A stretch of DNA of 64,000 nt from Penelope pileata (GCA_013396635.1 WBMW01001574.1:2182814-2246813), one strand, 5' to 3'. Positions 1 through 12,572 are shown, counted from the stretch's first letter. Program-made: numbers and translations. The notes: generated by a model not told the origin, from the letters alone.

Positions 1-87
1 TTTCATTCAATAGCTTACCATATAATGTCTATATCTTGCCCGTACTTTTTCTCCGCATTTTATAGATAAGGGCTTTATAGTCTTATG

Positions 88-492
88 CGTTGTTGCTCCG
101 AAAGTAATGCCTCCCATTTACTTCTATGGAAGCTATGATAGCTATAAAAAGGACAATAACACTGTTTGATAGACCAAATTCTCAGCTACAAAATACTGTT
201 TTTCAGCATAACCACCACCATTAGCTGTGTATTTTTGCCAGTGATGAACAAGAGCCTGCATGTTGTACTCATAACAATCTGCACCTGGAGAGGGGACCCA
301 CTGCCATTGTTACCACTGCTGAAATGCACCACCAGCACCTTGCTGTGCTCACATCCACTGTTTGGTCTCCATAAAGATTCATCAAATGTCAATGAATGTC
401 ACTGGGTGCATTTTTTCTTCATGGAAGAATTCAATTCCACACTTTTTCTTCACACACGCTTCTATGTTAGATGCCATTTTGTCAGATTGCCC
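88..492 (-). mobile_element. Mariner (Galluhop-type) non-autonomous copy, truncated
   Basis: The left edge carries the terminal motif 'gctccgaaagtaatgcctcc', followed by sequence that is the reverse complement of the copies at 942 and 26772, so the transposase-sense strand is minus. The remnant includes the segment encoding the mariner helix-turn-helix part and the C-terminal tail, with the middle of the transposase missing. Homology to the 942 copy stops abruptly near 492 after 'gtcagattgcc', so the other terminal repeat and the 5' part are lost. From knowledge of bird repeats this resembles a deletion derivative of the chicken mariner Galluhop. It cannot encode a transposase. Confidence 0.85.
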
Positions 493-941
493 AAGGCTGG
501 ATGGCATTGAGGGACATTAAGACATATGTGAAAATAAACCCCCATAGGAATTTATTGAGAGAATTGTATATATAAAGAGGGGTTTCTGCATAGGAAAGTG
601 GAGGTTATCCTTCAGTTCACATAAATATAAACTATATTATGGAAACATAATACAAATAATAATCATTGTAAAACACTAGAAACTATCATGTCAGTGATTC
701 CAGTTATTATGACCATCTTCACCTAGTTCCAATTCTATGTTTAAATATATTAATTCAGAAAATTTCACTCTTGCATTGTATAATTAAATGTCTTTTGAAA
801 TAATTTATTTTTTTAAAAAACAGAAAGTATGAATGCAGTAAAAATAATGTGCATTTACTATGTAATGCTGTTACAATTTTTATTATATTTGTTGTTGTCC
901 ACTTCAGAATACTTGATGCAGCTGCATGGGTACACGTATAT
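493..941. other. AT-rich spacer between two mariner copies
   Basis: I see no gene or recognisable repeat here. The DNA is AT-rich with short A and T runs, and the open frames on either strand are short and lack coding character. Confidence 0.6.
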
Positions 942-1502
942 GCAGGGGCTGCTCCGAAAGTAATGCATCCTATTTTTTTTTTTATTATGTTGGCTCCTGA
1001 TGTCAGAGGCAGATGTTGGTGGTGTGGCAGCAGAGGTTGAACTTTCCCACCAGTATTCCATTCCGTTTTGTTGTCATGTGACAGATGGAAGCAGAGTGGC
1101 AGTCTGACACAATGGTGTCTGACATGGAAAAGCGCATGAAGCAAAGTTGTGCCACTGAATTCCTCCGTGAAGAAACAATTGCACATTCGTTTATTCCTGC
1201 TGAATGTCTATGGAGACCAAACAGCGGATGTGAGCACAGAGCACAGTGAGGTGGTGGGTGGTGCATTTCAGCAGTGGCAACAGTGACAGTGAATTACCTC
1301 CGTTGGTGCAGATTGTAATAAGCATGGCATGCAGGCTCTTGTTCATTGCTGGTGAAAACGCATAGCTAGTGGTGGTGGCTATGTTGAAAAACAGTGGTTG
1401 GTAGCTGAGCATTTGCTCTATCAAAGAGTGTAGTTGTGCTCTTTGTATCTGTTGTCATTTCCATTGAAATCAATAGGAGGCATTACTTTCGGAGCGACCT
1501 AC
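942..1502 (+). mobile_element. Mariner (Galluhop-type) deletion derivative, both ends present
   Basis: The element is bounded by inverted ends, 'gctccgaaagtaatgcatcc' on the left and the complement of 'gctccgaaagtaatgcctcc' on the right, about 560 bp apart. A full mariner is about 1.2-1.3 kb, so more than half of the transposase is gone. The remaining coding sequence is the N-terminal region followed directly by the C-terminal tail (a GGGYVEK-like ending near 1370-1390) in a different frame, with a stop before that tail. The right end is followed by 'ta', consistent with mariner TA targeting. It is a MITE-like passenger that would have needed transposase in trans. Confidence 0.85.
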
Positions 1503-2749
1503 AGAAATACTTAGGAAGTCAGACAGCCAACTTGAAGCCCAGTTTTGTGATAAAATTTATCATGAGCCAGAAAAAATAACAGACTAGAAGGGAACAAGTG
1601 AATTGGTTTTTTTCTCCTTGAAGAAAGAAGAATATGCAGTACAGTTAAATTTTAAAGAAAAAGATGGCTTTCTATTTCAGAACTAGGAAACTGCATAGAA
1701 TAGATTTGACTTATGGTTTTATTCCCTAATCTAAATAATACTACGTAGCAAAGCCACTAGTATAAAGTAATCTGATATATTCTATGGAACTAGACATTAT
1801 CCTCACTTTTTTCACCTTTATCTTGCCTGTATACTTTAAAAAGAAACCTACAATTTGCTGTGATTGATTTGCACTGTGAAATTTCTGGGCAGCACTATTC
1901 ACTTCTCAAAGGCTAATAGAAAAACTTTGCAAAGCAACACCAAAATTGAAGTGCATGCATTAAAAGCAGTCATATACATTCTATATAAACATCCCACTTT
2001 GGTAATTCAATGTAACATTAGTAACATTAAACCTCTCAAGTTGAAAATGCCAACAAAGTTCAGCAAATGATAGTCTATACAGCGGTCTTGTTGAATAATT
2101 TTCCTCAGTGGACCAGTACGACTGCAACTCAAACTCTACTTCAGAGTTCACTTGAATGGAATCTCTTTCCTTGGGAAAGCTTAGCATTACAGTATCTCAA
2201 CATGGTCAGCTGTTTTTGAGATAATCACATTTACAGCAAAGTTTCTGGCTCTTGTTTAAAATATTAGACTTTTTTTCCTGAGTTAAAGGCTATGTACTGA
2301 AATTCATATAAAAGCTCTCGTTGTCCTTAACAGGCACTGGCCACAAAGCCTTTTAATGTGAATTAGAGCCATTAATTTAAAATGTTCTTTTTGTTAAATT
2401 GCTATATAATAAATTATTGGTTAAAAATACGAAGAACTCTTAGATTCTGGCATTATTTTGGATGAGAGAACCCTGTCTAAAATACATTCAGCAGATAAAA
2501 TTTTGTGCCAAATACCTTCATAGAAAAAATGGTTGGGTTGAAATTTTTTTTCAGGTTTTTTTGAGCTGAGTCTACTACCAACGTTAATTAACACTAGTCT
2601 TTAATTTGTGCAACCAATAATTTGCCCTATCTACGTTCATAAACAAACCTTTCATTCCCAAGCTTGTCCCTGGTGAACAACAACGCTGATTGCCAGAGGC
2701 ATGGAAGGAGATTCGCAGCACTAAAATCCACATGGTGCAAAGATTCTAA
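1503..2749. other. Unique AT-rich non-coding DNA
   Basis: No repeat family, exon or regulatory motif is recognisable. The open frames near 1864-2070 (+) and 1981-2187 (-) overlap each other and look like chance. Confidence 0.5.
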
Positions 2750-2813
2750 CAAAAAAAAAAAAAAAAAAAAAAAGAAAAAAAAAATTTAAAAAAAAAAAAA
2801 AAAGGAAAAAAAA
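2750..2813. repeat. A-rich low-complexity tract
   Basis: About 64 bases consist almost entirely of A, interrupted by a few G and T. It could be the degraded tail of a retrocopy, but the sequence just upstream is not a recognisable gene or LINE end, so simple slippage is as likely. Confidence 0.8.
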
Positions 2814-5648
2814 GATTGAAATAAACTACAAGCTAATTTCACAATTTCTGTTTCCATGATATGTAAACTGATGTACTCTAAAACTGAAATCCAGATTACT
2901 GTTTCCTGGAGAAATGCTATTCATCATTCACAAAGTCATGCTTTTTTATATTTCCTTCTACCTTTCTAGTCTGATTCATTTTGAAGTCCTTGAGAAAGAC
3001 TAGCAAAGTTTGAACAAGAAGAATGGCTGCTAACCTTACCTGCATTTTAGTGGTTTTGTGAACAGTGGAGACAAGATATGCAACCTGGATATCCTCAGGC
3101 AGTGGAAGGTGCTGAAACAAAATGCTTTTCATGATGACTGCAATTATTTGACTGCTACACATATTGCAAACATTACCACCATTTTATGTTCTTCTAGCAA
3201 TCCTTTAAAGTGAAAATAATAAAATTAAGCAATGATAGAAAGCAAGCAGTCAGGAGAGAGTGGTGATATCCAAATTTGAAATATCCAAAGAGGAAGCTGG
3301 AGTAACAATTCACCCTATTTTCAGCAGCTCCTTTATATCAGTCTGTGCTCAGCAATGTCTTTCCCTGTGGGCTGACAGCTTTGGTTCTCACCTCACCTGG
3401 TAACCATCTTTCCCTGCACTGATGTGTCCATCTGGGTTTTCTTTTATTCTAGTTTATGGTCAGTCGCCACTTTCTCACTATTTCTTTGGATCTAGGCTTC
3501 AGTTACTTATCAAAAGTTGTATGTCAACTAAAGGTAGAGCCAGAAATAACAAAATTTCTGGATAAAAGTGCCCTGCTCTGATTTTTTTTTTTTTCACTAT
3601 GAATCCAGAGATAAATGCTTGATAAACAATTATTTTCTTCAATAGCAAAGATATTGTAGATTTTCTCCTCTTCACTCCTGTTCTTATTGTTCATAACAGA
3701 AAAAGCGATTGAACAAGTGTATTTTCTTCTTTTTCTCTCTGGAATAATAATTATACATTGTTACTTTCCCTTCCTGTGTGTTATTCTAGGTCTAGCCTAT
3801 ATACTTTGACACTATATCTTGTATTTATCTCAGTCTGTAAAAGCCTAGTGTTCCTATTGCTAGTTTAGGTTTCAATTAACATTCTTAAACATAACTAAAA
3901 ATAGTAGCTGTCATGTTGCATTGTTTTCCACCAGGAACCAAATGTCCTCCACTATCTCTAAACCACAGTTTGTAGGACAATAATCACATACCTTATTTCT
4001 CACTGAAAGAACAGCCACAGCTCTTTGCTTCTTCCTGCATTACCTAATTGGCATTGGTATTTATTTGAAGGTTTTTTTAATACTAGATTGTGTGGCTGAT
4101 ATGATAATAATATACTTCCATAAATCTGAAAGTTTATAGTTCTACCTAGGATCTCAAAGCACTTAACCCAAGGTGGTTGTGAGCTGCTGTTTTTGTGAAA
4201 TTCTCACAGAAATTAAGCTCCCAGGAACAGATTTCTCTTTAGGTATAATTATGTTTCATTTTCATAAGAGAAAAATGAAACTAAGATCATGACAGCGGGG
4301 TTATTATTGTCCAGTCAGGCTCTGTGACGAGTCTTTTATGTGTGATTAAGACAAGTGCATTTTAACATTTTGTCACACTGATAATCTTGCCTCATTGAAG
4401 AAAATAGTTTCAGCAGTCTTTACCTTTATTGTATAAGAATGAAAAGATGCAGCTGAAAAAGAATGTTTTTGGGGAAAAAACACTACAGTACTTTTTTCAT
4501 TGAATAATCTACAAGTCACAGTATCTGTTATTTATTTGTGCCACAAGTTCATTTCTTTCTGAGGTTATAAAAGCTAAGCCTTACACTTTACAGGAAGCAC
4601 AACAAAATGACCCTACTGTTTTTTGTCTTTCGTTTCAAAGTCAAACTGGAAGGAACATTTTACTTGGAAAAAAACAACAGCAAAAATAAAAAAGAAAGAT
4701 ACGTGATAGCTTTCAGGAGATTTGTATGGTTCATTAATATCCAACCTCTTTTAACCTCTGTGATAACTCAACAGATTATTTCAATGGTTTAAGGATTATT
4801 TTTGTCTTTCCATATAAATATTCTATGGAAAAAAGAAAACAAAACAAAACCCACCCTAAATCATAAAGTCATGTTTTTGATGTTCCTTTGGAGATTTGGG
4901 AATGTGGAATAATGATACTATGTTTAATTTTATTATCATTCCCTGAAAGGTGATAACAGGTCGAAGGTTTATTGTAATGACATGTTTGAGTTGGTTTAGA
5001 AACACTTAAATCCAGACTGATGACTTTCAAGACTTTAAACAGCTGCAGCATTTTGAATTTGAAAAGACCTCCGGCTTTAAAGAATGGTTCTATACATTTT
5101 TTATGACTAGAGTTATCTTAAACTATGAACTTATAATCACAGAGAATGTGACTGGATCGATGGCCCTTTGCAGTGAAATGATCTGTTTATCCATCAAACA
5201 AGTGTAGCAGTGTCAGTATCTTCCAGCTTGAATGGGGCCAGTGTCTCCAAGCAAAAAGGGAGTTATTCTAGCTTAGGAAGGCTGAGGAAAACTGCAAATT
5301 TTAAAAGTAGAAACTAGCAGGGTAGTGAGAACAGAAATTTGAAGATTGTTCTGTAGTTTTACTATCTTCACATTAACTTACTTTCATATCTTAAAATCAT
5401 ACTCAAAAATAGTGCCCAAACAATAAAGCCCTTGGTTTTATATACTCACATACTGTTTCCAATAGTCAATTCATTGCAATAACCCTCCTTTAAATAACAG
5501 AGTACCTGCAGACATTAGAAATGGCTTTTCGACTACAGTCAACACGGTACATGTTGGTGAATATGATGCTAATCAAAGTCCACTGAATTCAGCTGAAATT
5601 CTCCCTTGCTCCCCATAAGTTTTGGATCACGCTCTTGCACAGTTACAT
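2814..5648. other. Unique non-coding DNA with one candidate exon
   Basis: This block is AT-rich and has no recognisable transposon. The only exon-like segment is at 3040-3111 on the minus strand (listed separately). Short T runs occur near 3578 and 4490. Confidence 0.5.
3040..3111 (-). other. Candidate 72-bp internal exon, gene unknown
   Basis: On the minus strand a good acceptor ('gcattttgtttcag') is followed by 72 bp and then a strong donor (CAG/gtaagg). The 24 codons are open in phase 0, containing PLPEDIQVAYLVS and ending HKTTKMQ; a second frame is also open. Length is a multiple of three. I do not recognise the peptide and see no adjoining exon in phase. Splice-flanked open segments this short arise by chance in a window of this size, so this is a hypothesis only. 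Confidence 0.25.
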
Positions 5649-5683
5649 GCACACACACACACACACACACATGCACACACACA
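5649..5683. repeat. (CA)n microsatellite
   Basis: A CA dinucleotide run of roughly 35 bp is interrupted once by 'atg'. It is an ordinary polymorphic-type microsatellite. Confidence 0.95.
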
Positions 5684-6754
5684 GAGTTAAGGTATTGTCC
5701 ATGGGCTGTGAGGATAACTTCTGTAAAAATTCATAAGACATTTTATGCCCTCTATCTCTACTGTTGGACAGGTGAAATGATCAAGGTTTACTGACATTTT
5801 TGAAGTTCAGAAAAATACTGCAGCTTCTTCAAATGGCTTTCTTCAGGGAGCAGCCATGCACTCAATCAGACCAAGAAATGCAGGCGTTTAAAGCAGCCCA
5901 ATGCCTGTACCTTGCAGTAATCAAAGTCTATAAACAAGGGGGGAGAATAGGAGAGTAGGAAGAGGGAGAGAGACAGAGGTGGAGGAAGGAGGAGAGGGAG
6001 AAATAAATGTGTCTACTGTGGCTTAAAGCACAATAATTTAATTGTCACTGTGCAATCAATAAAAATGTAACAGTGTGAAGGGAGCATGACAAACATAGAT
6101 TTACTTTGTCTTAAATGGTATGTACTAAATGAATGTTCCCCAAACTGAACAAGATTGACTAGTAAATTAGAAGAGAAATTGGTGTTATTTTACATTTTCT
6201 GCTTACCTACAAAAAAGAAATTCATTTGCAAGAAGAAAACTGGAAAATTGCTTCTTTTTATCTGGCAGTCATTCTTTTAGGTCATCCCAAACAGAGGCAG
6301 TAGGCATATTCTGAAGTAACACTACAATTCAGTAGGTGTCCTGCCTTAGAGAATCAAATTGGTGGGGTCATCACATTGATGTGAAGGGATTTCATGAGAT
6401 CAGGGTCCTACCACTTAATGATCACTTAAAAACATACAGAAATATTAGAAATATAAAGCAGAATAGGCCCTAACACTGCACAGATGGAATCTTAGATCCT
6501 TACACAAATATTCTAAAGTTAACAGGGAACCATGAAAAGAAAAGTTTTTCATCTTTGCAAGCACTGAAAACTGAACCAAAGTTTGTAATTAGTTGTGATG
6601 ATGCAAGCAACCTGTAATATGTAGGTTTCTGTATGAATTTTAAGTGAAAATGGTCACAGTGTACGTCAGAGGCAGAAAGTGCCATGAGACATCAGAACAT
6701 TCTCATTACTTTTCTAGCCTTTTTTACAGGCTTGTGTATTTACAATACTGTTAT
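5684..6754. other. Unique DNA with a purine-rich patch
   Basis: Mostly unremarkable AT-rich DNA. Positions about 5938-6004 are almost entirely purine on the + strand (GGGAGAA/GGAGGAA-type runs). No gene or transposon is recognisable. Confidence 0.55.
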
Positions 6755-6827
6755 TTCCTTCCTTCCTTCCTTCCTTCCTTCCTTCCTTCCTTCCTTCCTT
6801 CCTTCCCTCCCTTCCTTCCTTCCCTCC
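6755..6827 (+). repeat. (TTCC)n microsatellite, left side of gap
   Basis: A tetranucleotide tract with a few CCCTCC interruptions runs directly into the Ns. Apparent long open frames here are artefacts of the repeat and the gap. Confidence 0.95.
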
Positions 6828-7734
6828 NNNNNNNNNNNNNNNNNNNNNNNNNNNNNNNNNNNNNNNNNNNNNNNNNNNNNNNNNNNNNNNNNNNNNNNNN
6901 NNNNNNNNNNNNNNNNNNNNNNNNNNNNNNNNNNNNNNNNNNNNNNNNNNNNNNNNNNNNNNNNNNNNNNNNNNNNNNNNNNNNNNNNNNNNNNNNNNNN
7001 NNNNNNNNNNNNNNNNNNNNNNNNNNNNNNNNNNNNNNNNNNNNNNNNNNNNNNNNNNNNNNNNNNNNNNNNNNNNNNNNNNNNNNNNNNNNNNNNNNNN
7101 NNNNNNNNNNNNNNNNNNNNNNNNNNNNNNNNNNNNNNNNNNNNNNNNNNNNNNNNNNNNNNNNNNNNNNNNNNNNNNNNNNNNNNNNNNNNNNNNNNNN
7201 NNNNNNNNNNNNNNNNNNNNNNNNNNNNNNNNNNNNNNNNNNNNNNNNNNNNNNNNNNNNNNNNNNNNNNNNNNNNNNNNNNNNNNNNNNNNNNNNNNNN
7301 NNNNNNNNNNNNNNNNNNNNNNNNNNNNNNNNNNNNNNNNNNNNNNNNNNNNNNNNNNNNNNNNNNNNNNNNNNNNNNNNNNNNNNNNNNNNNNNNNNNN
7401 NNNNNNNNNNNNNNNNNNNNNNNNNNNNNNNNNNNNNNNNNNNNNNNNNNNNNNNNNNNNNNNNNNNNNNNNNNNNNNNNNNNNNNNNNNNNNNNNNNNN
7501 NNNNNNNNNNNNNNNNNNNNNNNNNNNNNNNNNNNNNNNNNNNNNNNNNNNNNNNNNNNNNNNNNNNNNNNNNNNNNNNNNNNNNNNNNNNNNNNNNNNN
7601 NNNNNNNNNNNNNNNNNNNNNNNNNNNNNNNNNNNNNNNNNNNNNNNNNNNNNNNNNNNNNNNNNNNNNNNNNNNNNNNNNNNNNNNNNNNNNNNNNNNN
7701 NNNNNNNNNNNNNNNNNNNNNNNNNNNNNNNNNN
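6828..7734. other. Assembly gap (907 N)
   Basis: 907 consecutive undetermined bases. It is flanked by pyrimidine microsatellites of different unit, so the missing DNA probably contains the transition between them or further simple repeat. The true size is unknown. Confidence 0.99.
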
Positions 7735-7880
7735 TTCTTTCTTTCTTTCTCTCTTTCTTTCTTTCTTTCTTTCTCTCTTTCTTTCTTTCTTCCCCTCTTC
7801 CCCTCTTCCCCTCTTTCTCTCTTTCTCTCTTTCTCTCTTCCTCTCTTTCTCTCTTTCTTTCTCTCTTTCTTTCTTTTTCC
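7735..7880 (+). repeat. (TTTC)n / (CTCTTT)n pyrimidine tract, right side of gap
   Basis: After the gap the unit is TTTC, with CTCT and CCCCTCTT variants. All bases are pyrimidines for about 140 bp, which favours polymerase stalling and assembly failure. Confidence 0.95.
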
Positions 7881-8504
7881 TTGTTGAGGCCAGTTCGTTT
7901 CCTGTGAGCATAGTAGATGAGATTTAATGAAAGAACATTTACATTCAAAACATTTTGGGGTGTTAGTTTTGTATTCTTTTTGCCATCAGGAAATCATTGT
8001 TGAAGTAAGAAAGCAAGAAGTTGTATAGACTACTCTGCCTTTTGCCTTTTAAAAATTCAATAAACAAGACCTTATTTGCATTCCATTTGGCTTCATTGAG
8101 AATATATTAGCAAGTAGATATAATCTAGAAGAAGAGACTTAATCCTTTAGAAGCTTATTTATTAACAGAATAAACAAACATCTTAACCTGCCTGCATTTA
8201 TCTTCACTTTTGCTTGGCTTAGCTCCATATTTCAGAAAGAAATTCTAATTCTTTCAATCTAGATGCATCCCTTCTGTCTGCTTGGTACTACATTTTGTGC
8301 TGGGCTCTTTAAGTTAGCAGACTCAAACTAAAGACTTTTTTTTCTAGAATTCGTTCTGTGGCAGTTATTTGAGCAACTGTTCTTTAAACCTTATACCCCC
8401 AAGTATCAGCAGTGCATCTGAGCTCTATTATTTTCAATTAAAAAGTAGGAACCATGAGCAGGAGGAAGATCAAAAATTCAAGCCACACCTCTGGAGTGGA
8501 CCTA
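7881..8504. other. Unique non-coding DNA
   Basis: No gene or repeat recognised before CR1 homology starts near 8505. Confidence 0.5.
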
Positions 8505-9792
8505 GTTGGCAGGGAGCTGGTAAACATTCCAATTTTCTAGAAAGGCAAGAAAAAAGATCCTGGTAATTACAGGTCTGTCAATCTCACTTCAGTGCCTAGT
8601 AAAATTAAGGAGAAAATTATGCTGGGAGTTATTGAAAAACACCTGAAGGACAATACCAACACGAGCTCACAAGGGGAAGGCCGTGTTTAACAAACTTAAT
8701 TTCCTTATATGACAAGGTCACCCATCTAGTTGACCAAGGGAAGCCAGTTGATGTTATCTTTTTGGATTTTAGTAAAGCTTTCAATACTGCTTCTCACAGT
8801 GTTCTTCTGGACAAAATGTCCAGCATACAGCTAAATAAAAAGAAAATGTGATGGATGAGCAATTGTCCGACAGATTGAGCCAAAAGGCCTATAGTAAATG
8901 AGATTACATCAGGACGGTGGCTAGTCACTAGCTAGGGTTTCCCAGGGCCCCATTTTATGACCAGTTCTCCTTAATGTTTTCATAAATGACTTGGATGTAG
9001 GACTTGAAGCTGTTTTGAGCAAGTTTGCTGACAATATTAAATTGAGAGGAGCTGTTGACTCCACTAAGGGTGGAGAGGCCTTGCAGAGGGATGTAGACAA
9101 ATTAAAGAGCTGGGCAATCATCAACCACATGAAGTTTAACAACAGCAAGTGCCAGATTCTGCATCTGGGACGGAATAACCCTGGCTATACATACAGACTG
9201 GGAAATGAGACACTGGAGACTAGTCCTGCTGAAAGCAATCCGGGGGTCTTGGTCGACAGCAAGTTGAACATGAGTCATCAGTGTGCCCAGGCAGCCAGAA
9301 AGGCCAACTGTATCCTGGGGTGCATCAAGCACCTCAAGTACCATGTGCAGTTTTGTATGCCGCAGTACAAAAAATACATAAAACTATTAGAGAATGTCCA
9401 AAGGAGGGATACAAAAATGGCAAAGGGTCTACAGGGGGAGATATATGAGAAACAGCTGACGTCCCTTGGTTTGTTCAGCCTAGAGTAAAAGAGACTGAGG
9501 GGAAACCTCATAACAGCCTACAGCTTTGTCACAATGTGGAGCAGAGGTGCAGGTGCTGATCTCTTCTCTGCTGACCAGCACCAGGACGTGAGGGAATAGT
9601 GTGAAGTTGCAACAAGGGAGATTCAAGTTGAATATCAGGAAAAGGTTCTTCACTGAGAGTATGGCTGGGCATTGGAACAGGCTTCCCAGGGAAGTGATCA
9701 TGGTCGTTCAAGAAGCATCTTGACAAAGCTCTGTCATACGGTCTGATTTTTGGATGGTCTTTCCTTCTAGCTCTGGATATTCTGTGATTCTA
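8505..9792 (+). mobile_element. CR1 LINE, 5'-truncated, reverse-transcriptase remnant
   Basis: The segment follows the CR1 ORF2 order. It starts near the RT motif read as DPGNYR-SVNLTSVP (8550-8600), continues through the 'LDFSKAF' region (8763-8785) and the FADD box, then the C-terminal region ([11 protein letters not shown], 9297-9330; SLGLFSLE, 9461-9486) and a degraded tail ending in 'ctgtgattcta' at 9792. The longest open piece is 8991-9488. The catalytic FADD is FADN at 9024-9035, so the second aspartate is lost, and several frameshifts and stops break the frame upstream and downstream. This is an inactive retrotransposon copy that lost its endonuclease and ORF1 through normal CR1 5' truncation. 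Confidence 0.92.
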
Positions 9793-12479
9793 ACAAGAAG
9801 AACAACAGAAACCATAAAGCAATGAAATCAATACGCTGGCTGACACAATCATCTTTAAAACAATTGAGGGATGATGATAACATTTTTTTTTTCTCTAGAA
9901 AATATTGAGATTCCTACAATGTTGTGGGAAAATGTTTTATCTGGAAATGTTTTTATATATGAAAATGATATTTGCTAAAAATTTTTTGTTAAGATGCAGC
10001 TGATAATTGTGTTCACAGAACAAAAATAATGAGGTATGCACATTGTGTTGAAAGGTAAGAAATTCAGGAATGACTTGAAAACTGCTGAAATAGATACAGT
10101 ATGATTGAAGAATTTATCAACCTATTTTGGCTCCTCTACTCCTCATTTAGCTTAATATTTTGAAAGTGTTTTCATGTGAATAGTTTTTATTATGTGAACT
10201 TTGCATGGAGTGGACTGTATTTAGCATTTTTAGAGTTCACAGTCCTGCTTCTAAAGTAAAACTGCAAATATTTACTAAGTTTAATGGGAATTCAAAAGTG
10301 CAAAATAGTGGATTGTGAAATAATTGGATGGTAATATGTTTACAGATTTGTTTCTCATTTTTGAGGTGAAGTCTTCATACAAGGGAGAGTCTGTTCTGGC
10401 TACATTTTGAAAATTCCTTTTTCCCCACAGGAACAGTAAAATGAGCTCTGACCAAAACTACAGTACTGTTTAGAAATTCTGAAACCGTGTCACCCATTAC
10501 AGATCAAAGATTTCTCAGTGTAAATTTGTTTATGGAACATAGTTCATAAAATTCAAGGCTTCCTATAGAGATTTCATATCATACCTGTAAATAAACAAAG
10601 CCCAGGACTTATTTCATAGGAAAATACATATGTAGACCATTAGTGGTGAAAAAGCCTCTTCGACATTTCCATGAACAGGTTGCATAAATCTCTCCAGCTA
10701 GAGAGATGTAAAGTCTCCCAAATGATGCTAAGTTATTCACTTGCATGTCAAGTTTCTGCTGCGAATCTGAAATGAAATAAATAAAGTCTCTAACACAAAA
10801 TGAAAACATATGTATTTTCAAGTGTATACATGTCAACTTCTCTTGTAAAAGACACAGCATATATATATCAAAAAGAATCCCAATATTCTTTCATAGTATA
10901 TTGATTTCTGACTAGTGACATATTGATTATACTTATCAATAGTATGTCTACATATATCTAGATGCAGAGAATAAGGATAATAGCTGTAGTATTTTGTATG
11001 GGAAAAAACGTGTCTTGATTTATTTGCTTAGTAGTTTTCTGAACTCATTGTGTTAAAGGAGGCTGCAAGTAGGAATGAAATGCTGACAAAGGCAAAGTAT
11101 CTCCAGAGACAATACCAAAGGTCCTTCATACTGTGAACTAGTCATTCGAAATTCCCAAGCCACCTGTCACTAGCACACTTAGCAGGCTTTTATTTCCAAG
11201 GTCAGTAACTAAGGTCAAAAGTGTAAAATGATGATTTGCAGAGAGAAAGGTGCTCGAAAGATGCCAAAAGACAAACAGACAGTAAGTTTGTACTGTGTCA
11301 GGATCATCCTCAAGATTGACTTGATCTTGCATTTGCACAGAAAGTGCAAGTGTGAACTAAAATACTGTCTTCTTTAGCCTGTGAGACTGAGATCTAATGC
11401 ATCTCAAATGCACAAGAATGATGATAAAATGGGTTTCTGAGATTTGTAAAACATTTCTAAGAATGATCTTGTCATCCTGCACAAACTTTCATACTCAAAC
11501 TATGAAGCGCTTTCTGGACATTACAGAATAGGTCAGGGTCAGGCTGAAGGTCAGGCTCAGGGTCGTGAGCAACTGGAACTCACGAATGATTAGCCAGGCA
11601 AATATTCAGGAAAAGCAGTGAGCAGTAACTGTGGCATCTCTGGGACTTCAAGATACACTGTCTGCTGGGCTTTCTTTTTCCCTGACCTACCCAAGAGAAA
11701 GAAGACATTTCCTTTATGTCCTAACAAATTTGGATGTACAGTCCTCTGGCCATCAGCTTTGTGAATGAGCAGAAATATGAGTATGAGATTTCTGCAGATC
11801 TTTTGCAGTAGCCCAAAAATTTACGTTATCTAGCACTAACGGAATATAATTTGAATGTCTCAGATGTCCCCCTGGGAAAGACTCTGTCTCACTCCTACGC
11901 TTTGTGAACTACTGCTCCTCCAGGACAACCACATTGCTCTGATGCTACCATTCTTTTCAGTGGCTGTCCAAGGTCTTGAGAGGGAGAGGCAAGGGGTGAT
12001 ATAAATCATTGATAGCAGGGTCTTCATGTTGTTAAGATCTGTGTCAGATTGGACTATGACTAATGGGGGAATCCATCTAGTAGAAGTGTCTGTCCCATAG
12101 GATCCAGAGACAAGTCCTCTGGACCAGATTAATGGCTGAAGTCTCTGACAGGAGCAGTAGAACTGGAAGAGAAAGCTGCTCCCATCAGCATGTGAAGTAG
12201 CTCTGGTTTGCATTGCTTTAGCCTTCTACAAAAGAAAAATCGCATGGGTGTAATGAAGGAGAGCATGCAGCTGCAGCTTTTCCTTTCCATTTTGGCAGTC
12301 CCCAGTCACTACATGAGCCTCTAAAAAGCTGAAACTGCCAGAGAAATTAGAAGAGCCAAAAGGAGATCTTAGATGTGATGTTGGGTCTGTCTGAACTGTA
12401 CTCATCCAGCTTTCAAAAATCATGTCTGGGAGCAATGTTCAAGGTATCTGAAACCAGATTGAAGAGAACTGTGGAAAGT
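9793..12479. other. Unique non-coding DNA
   Basis: No transposon is recognised except at the very end. A 42-bp GGTCAGG-rich stretch lies at about 11530-11570. One exon-like segment on the minus strand (10609-10766) is listed separately. The minus frames at 11860-12435 do not resemble a known protein. Confidence 0.45.
10609..10766 (-). other. Candidate terminal exon, gene unknown
   Basis: On the minus strand a strong polypyrimidine acceptor ('tttatttatttcatttcag') ends at 10767. The sequence then stays open to a TAA at 10609-10611, entering in phase 1 and reading SQQKLDMQVNNLAS near the start and GLHMYFPMK at the end. No good donor interrupts it, so if real it would be a last coding exon. The peptide is not recognised. 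AT-rich intronic DNA gives such segments by chance. Confidence 0.18.
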
Positions 12480-12572
12480 GTATTATTGGGAACAATTATG
12501 TGCTACTAGAGGATTGGATTAGGTGATCTAATAGGACTTTACCATTTCTGATTTCTTTGATTCTTTGACTTA
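12480..12572 (+). mobile_element. Old CR1-like 3' tail
   Basis: The sequence 'ggattggattaggtgatct' followed by a degraded 'tgattctttgattcttt' resembles the 3' end of CR1 elements (a 'ttggacta-gatgatct' stretch, then ATTCTATG-type terminal repeats). Divergence is high and the upstream part is not identifiable. Confidence 0.6.

Noticed and set aside
6644..7948. Open frames of about 400 codons on both strands
   Set aside because: Most residues are unknown because they span 907 Ns; the rest is microsatellite.
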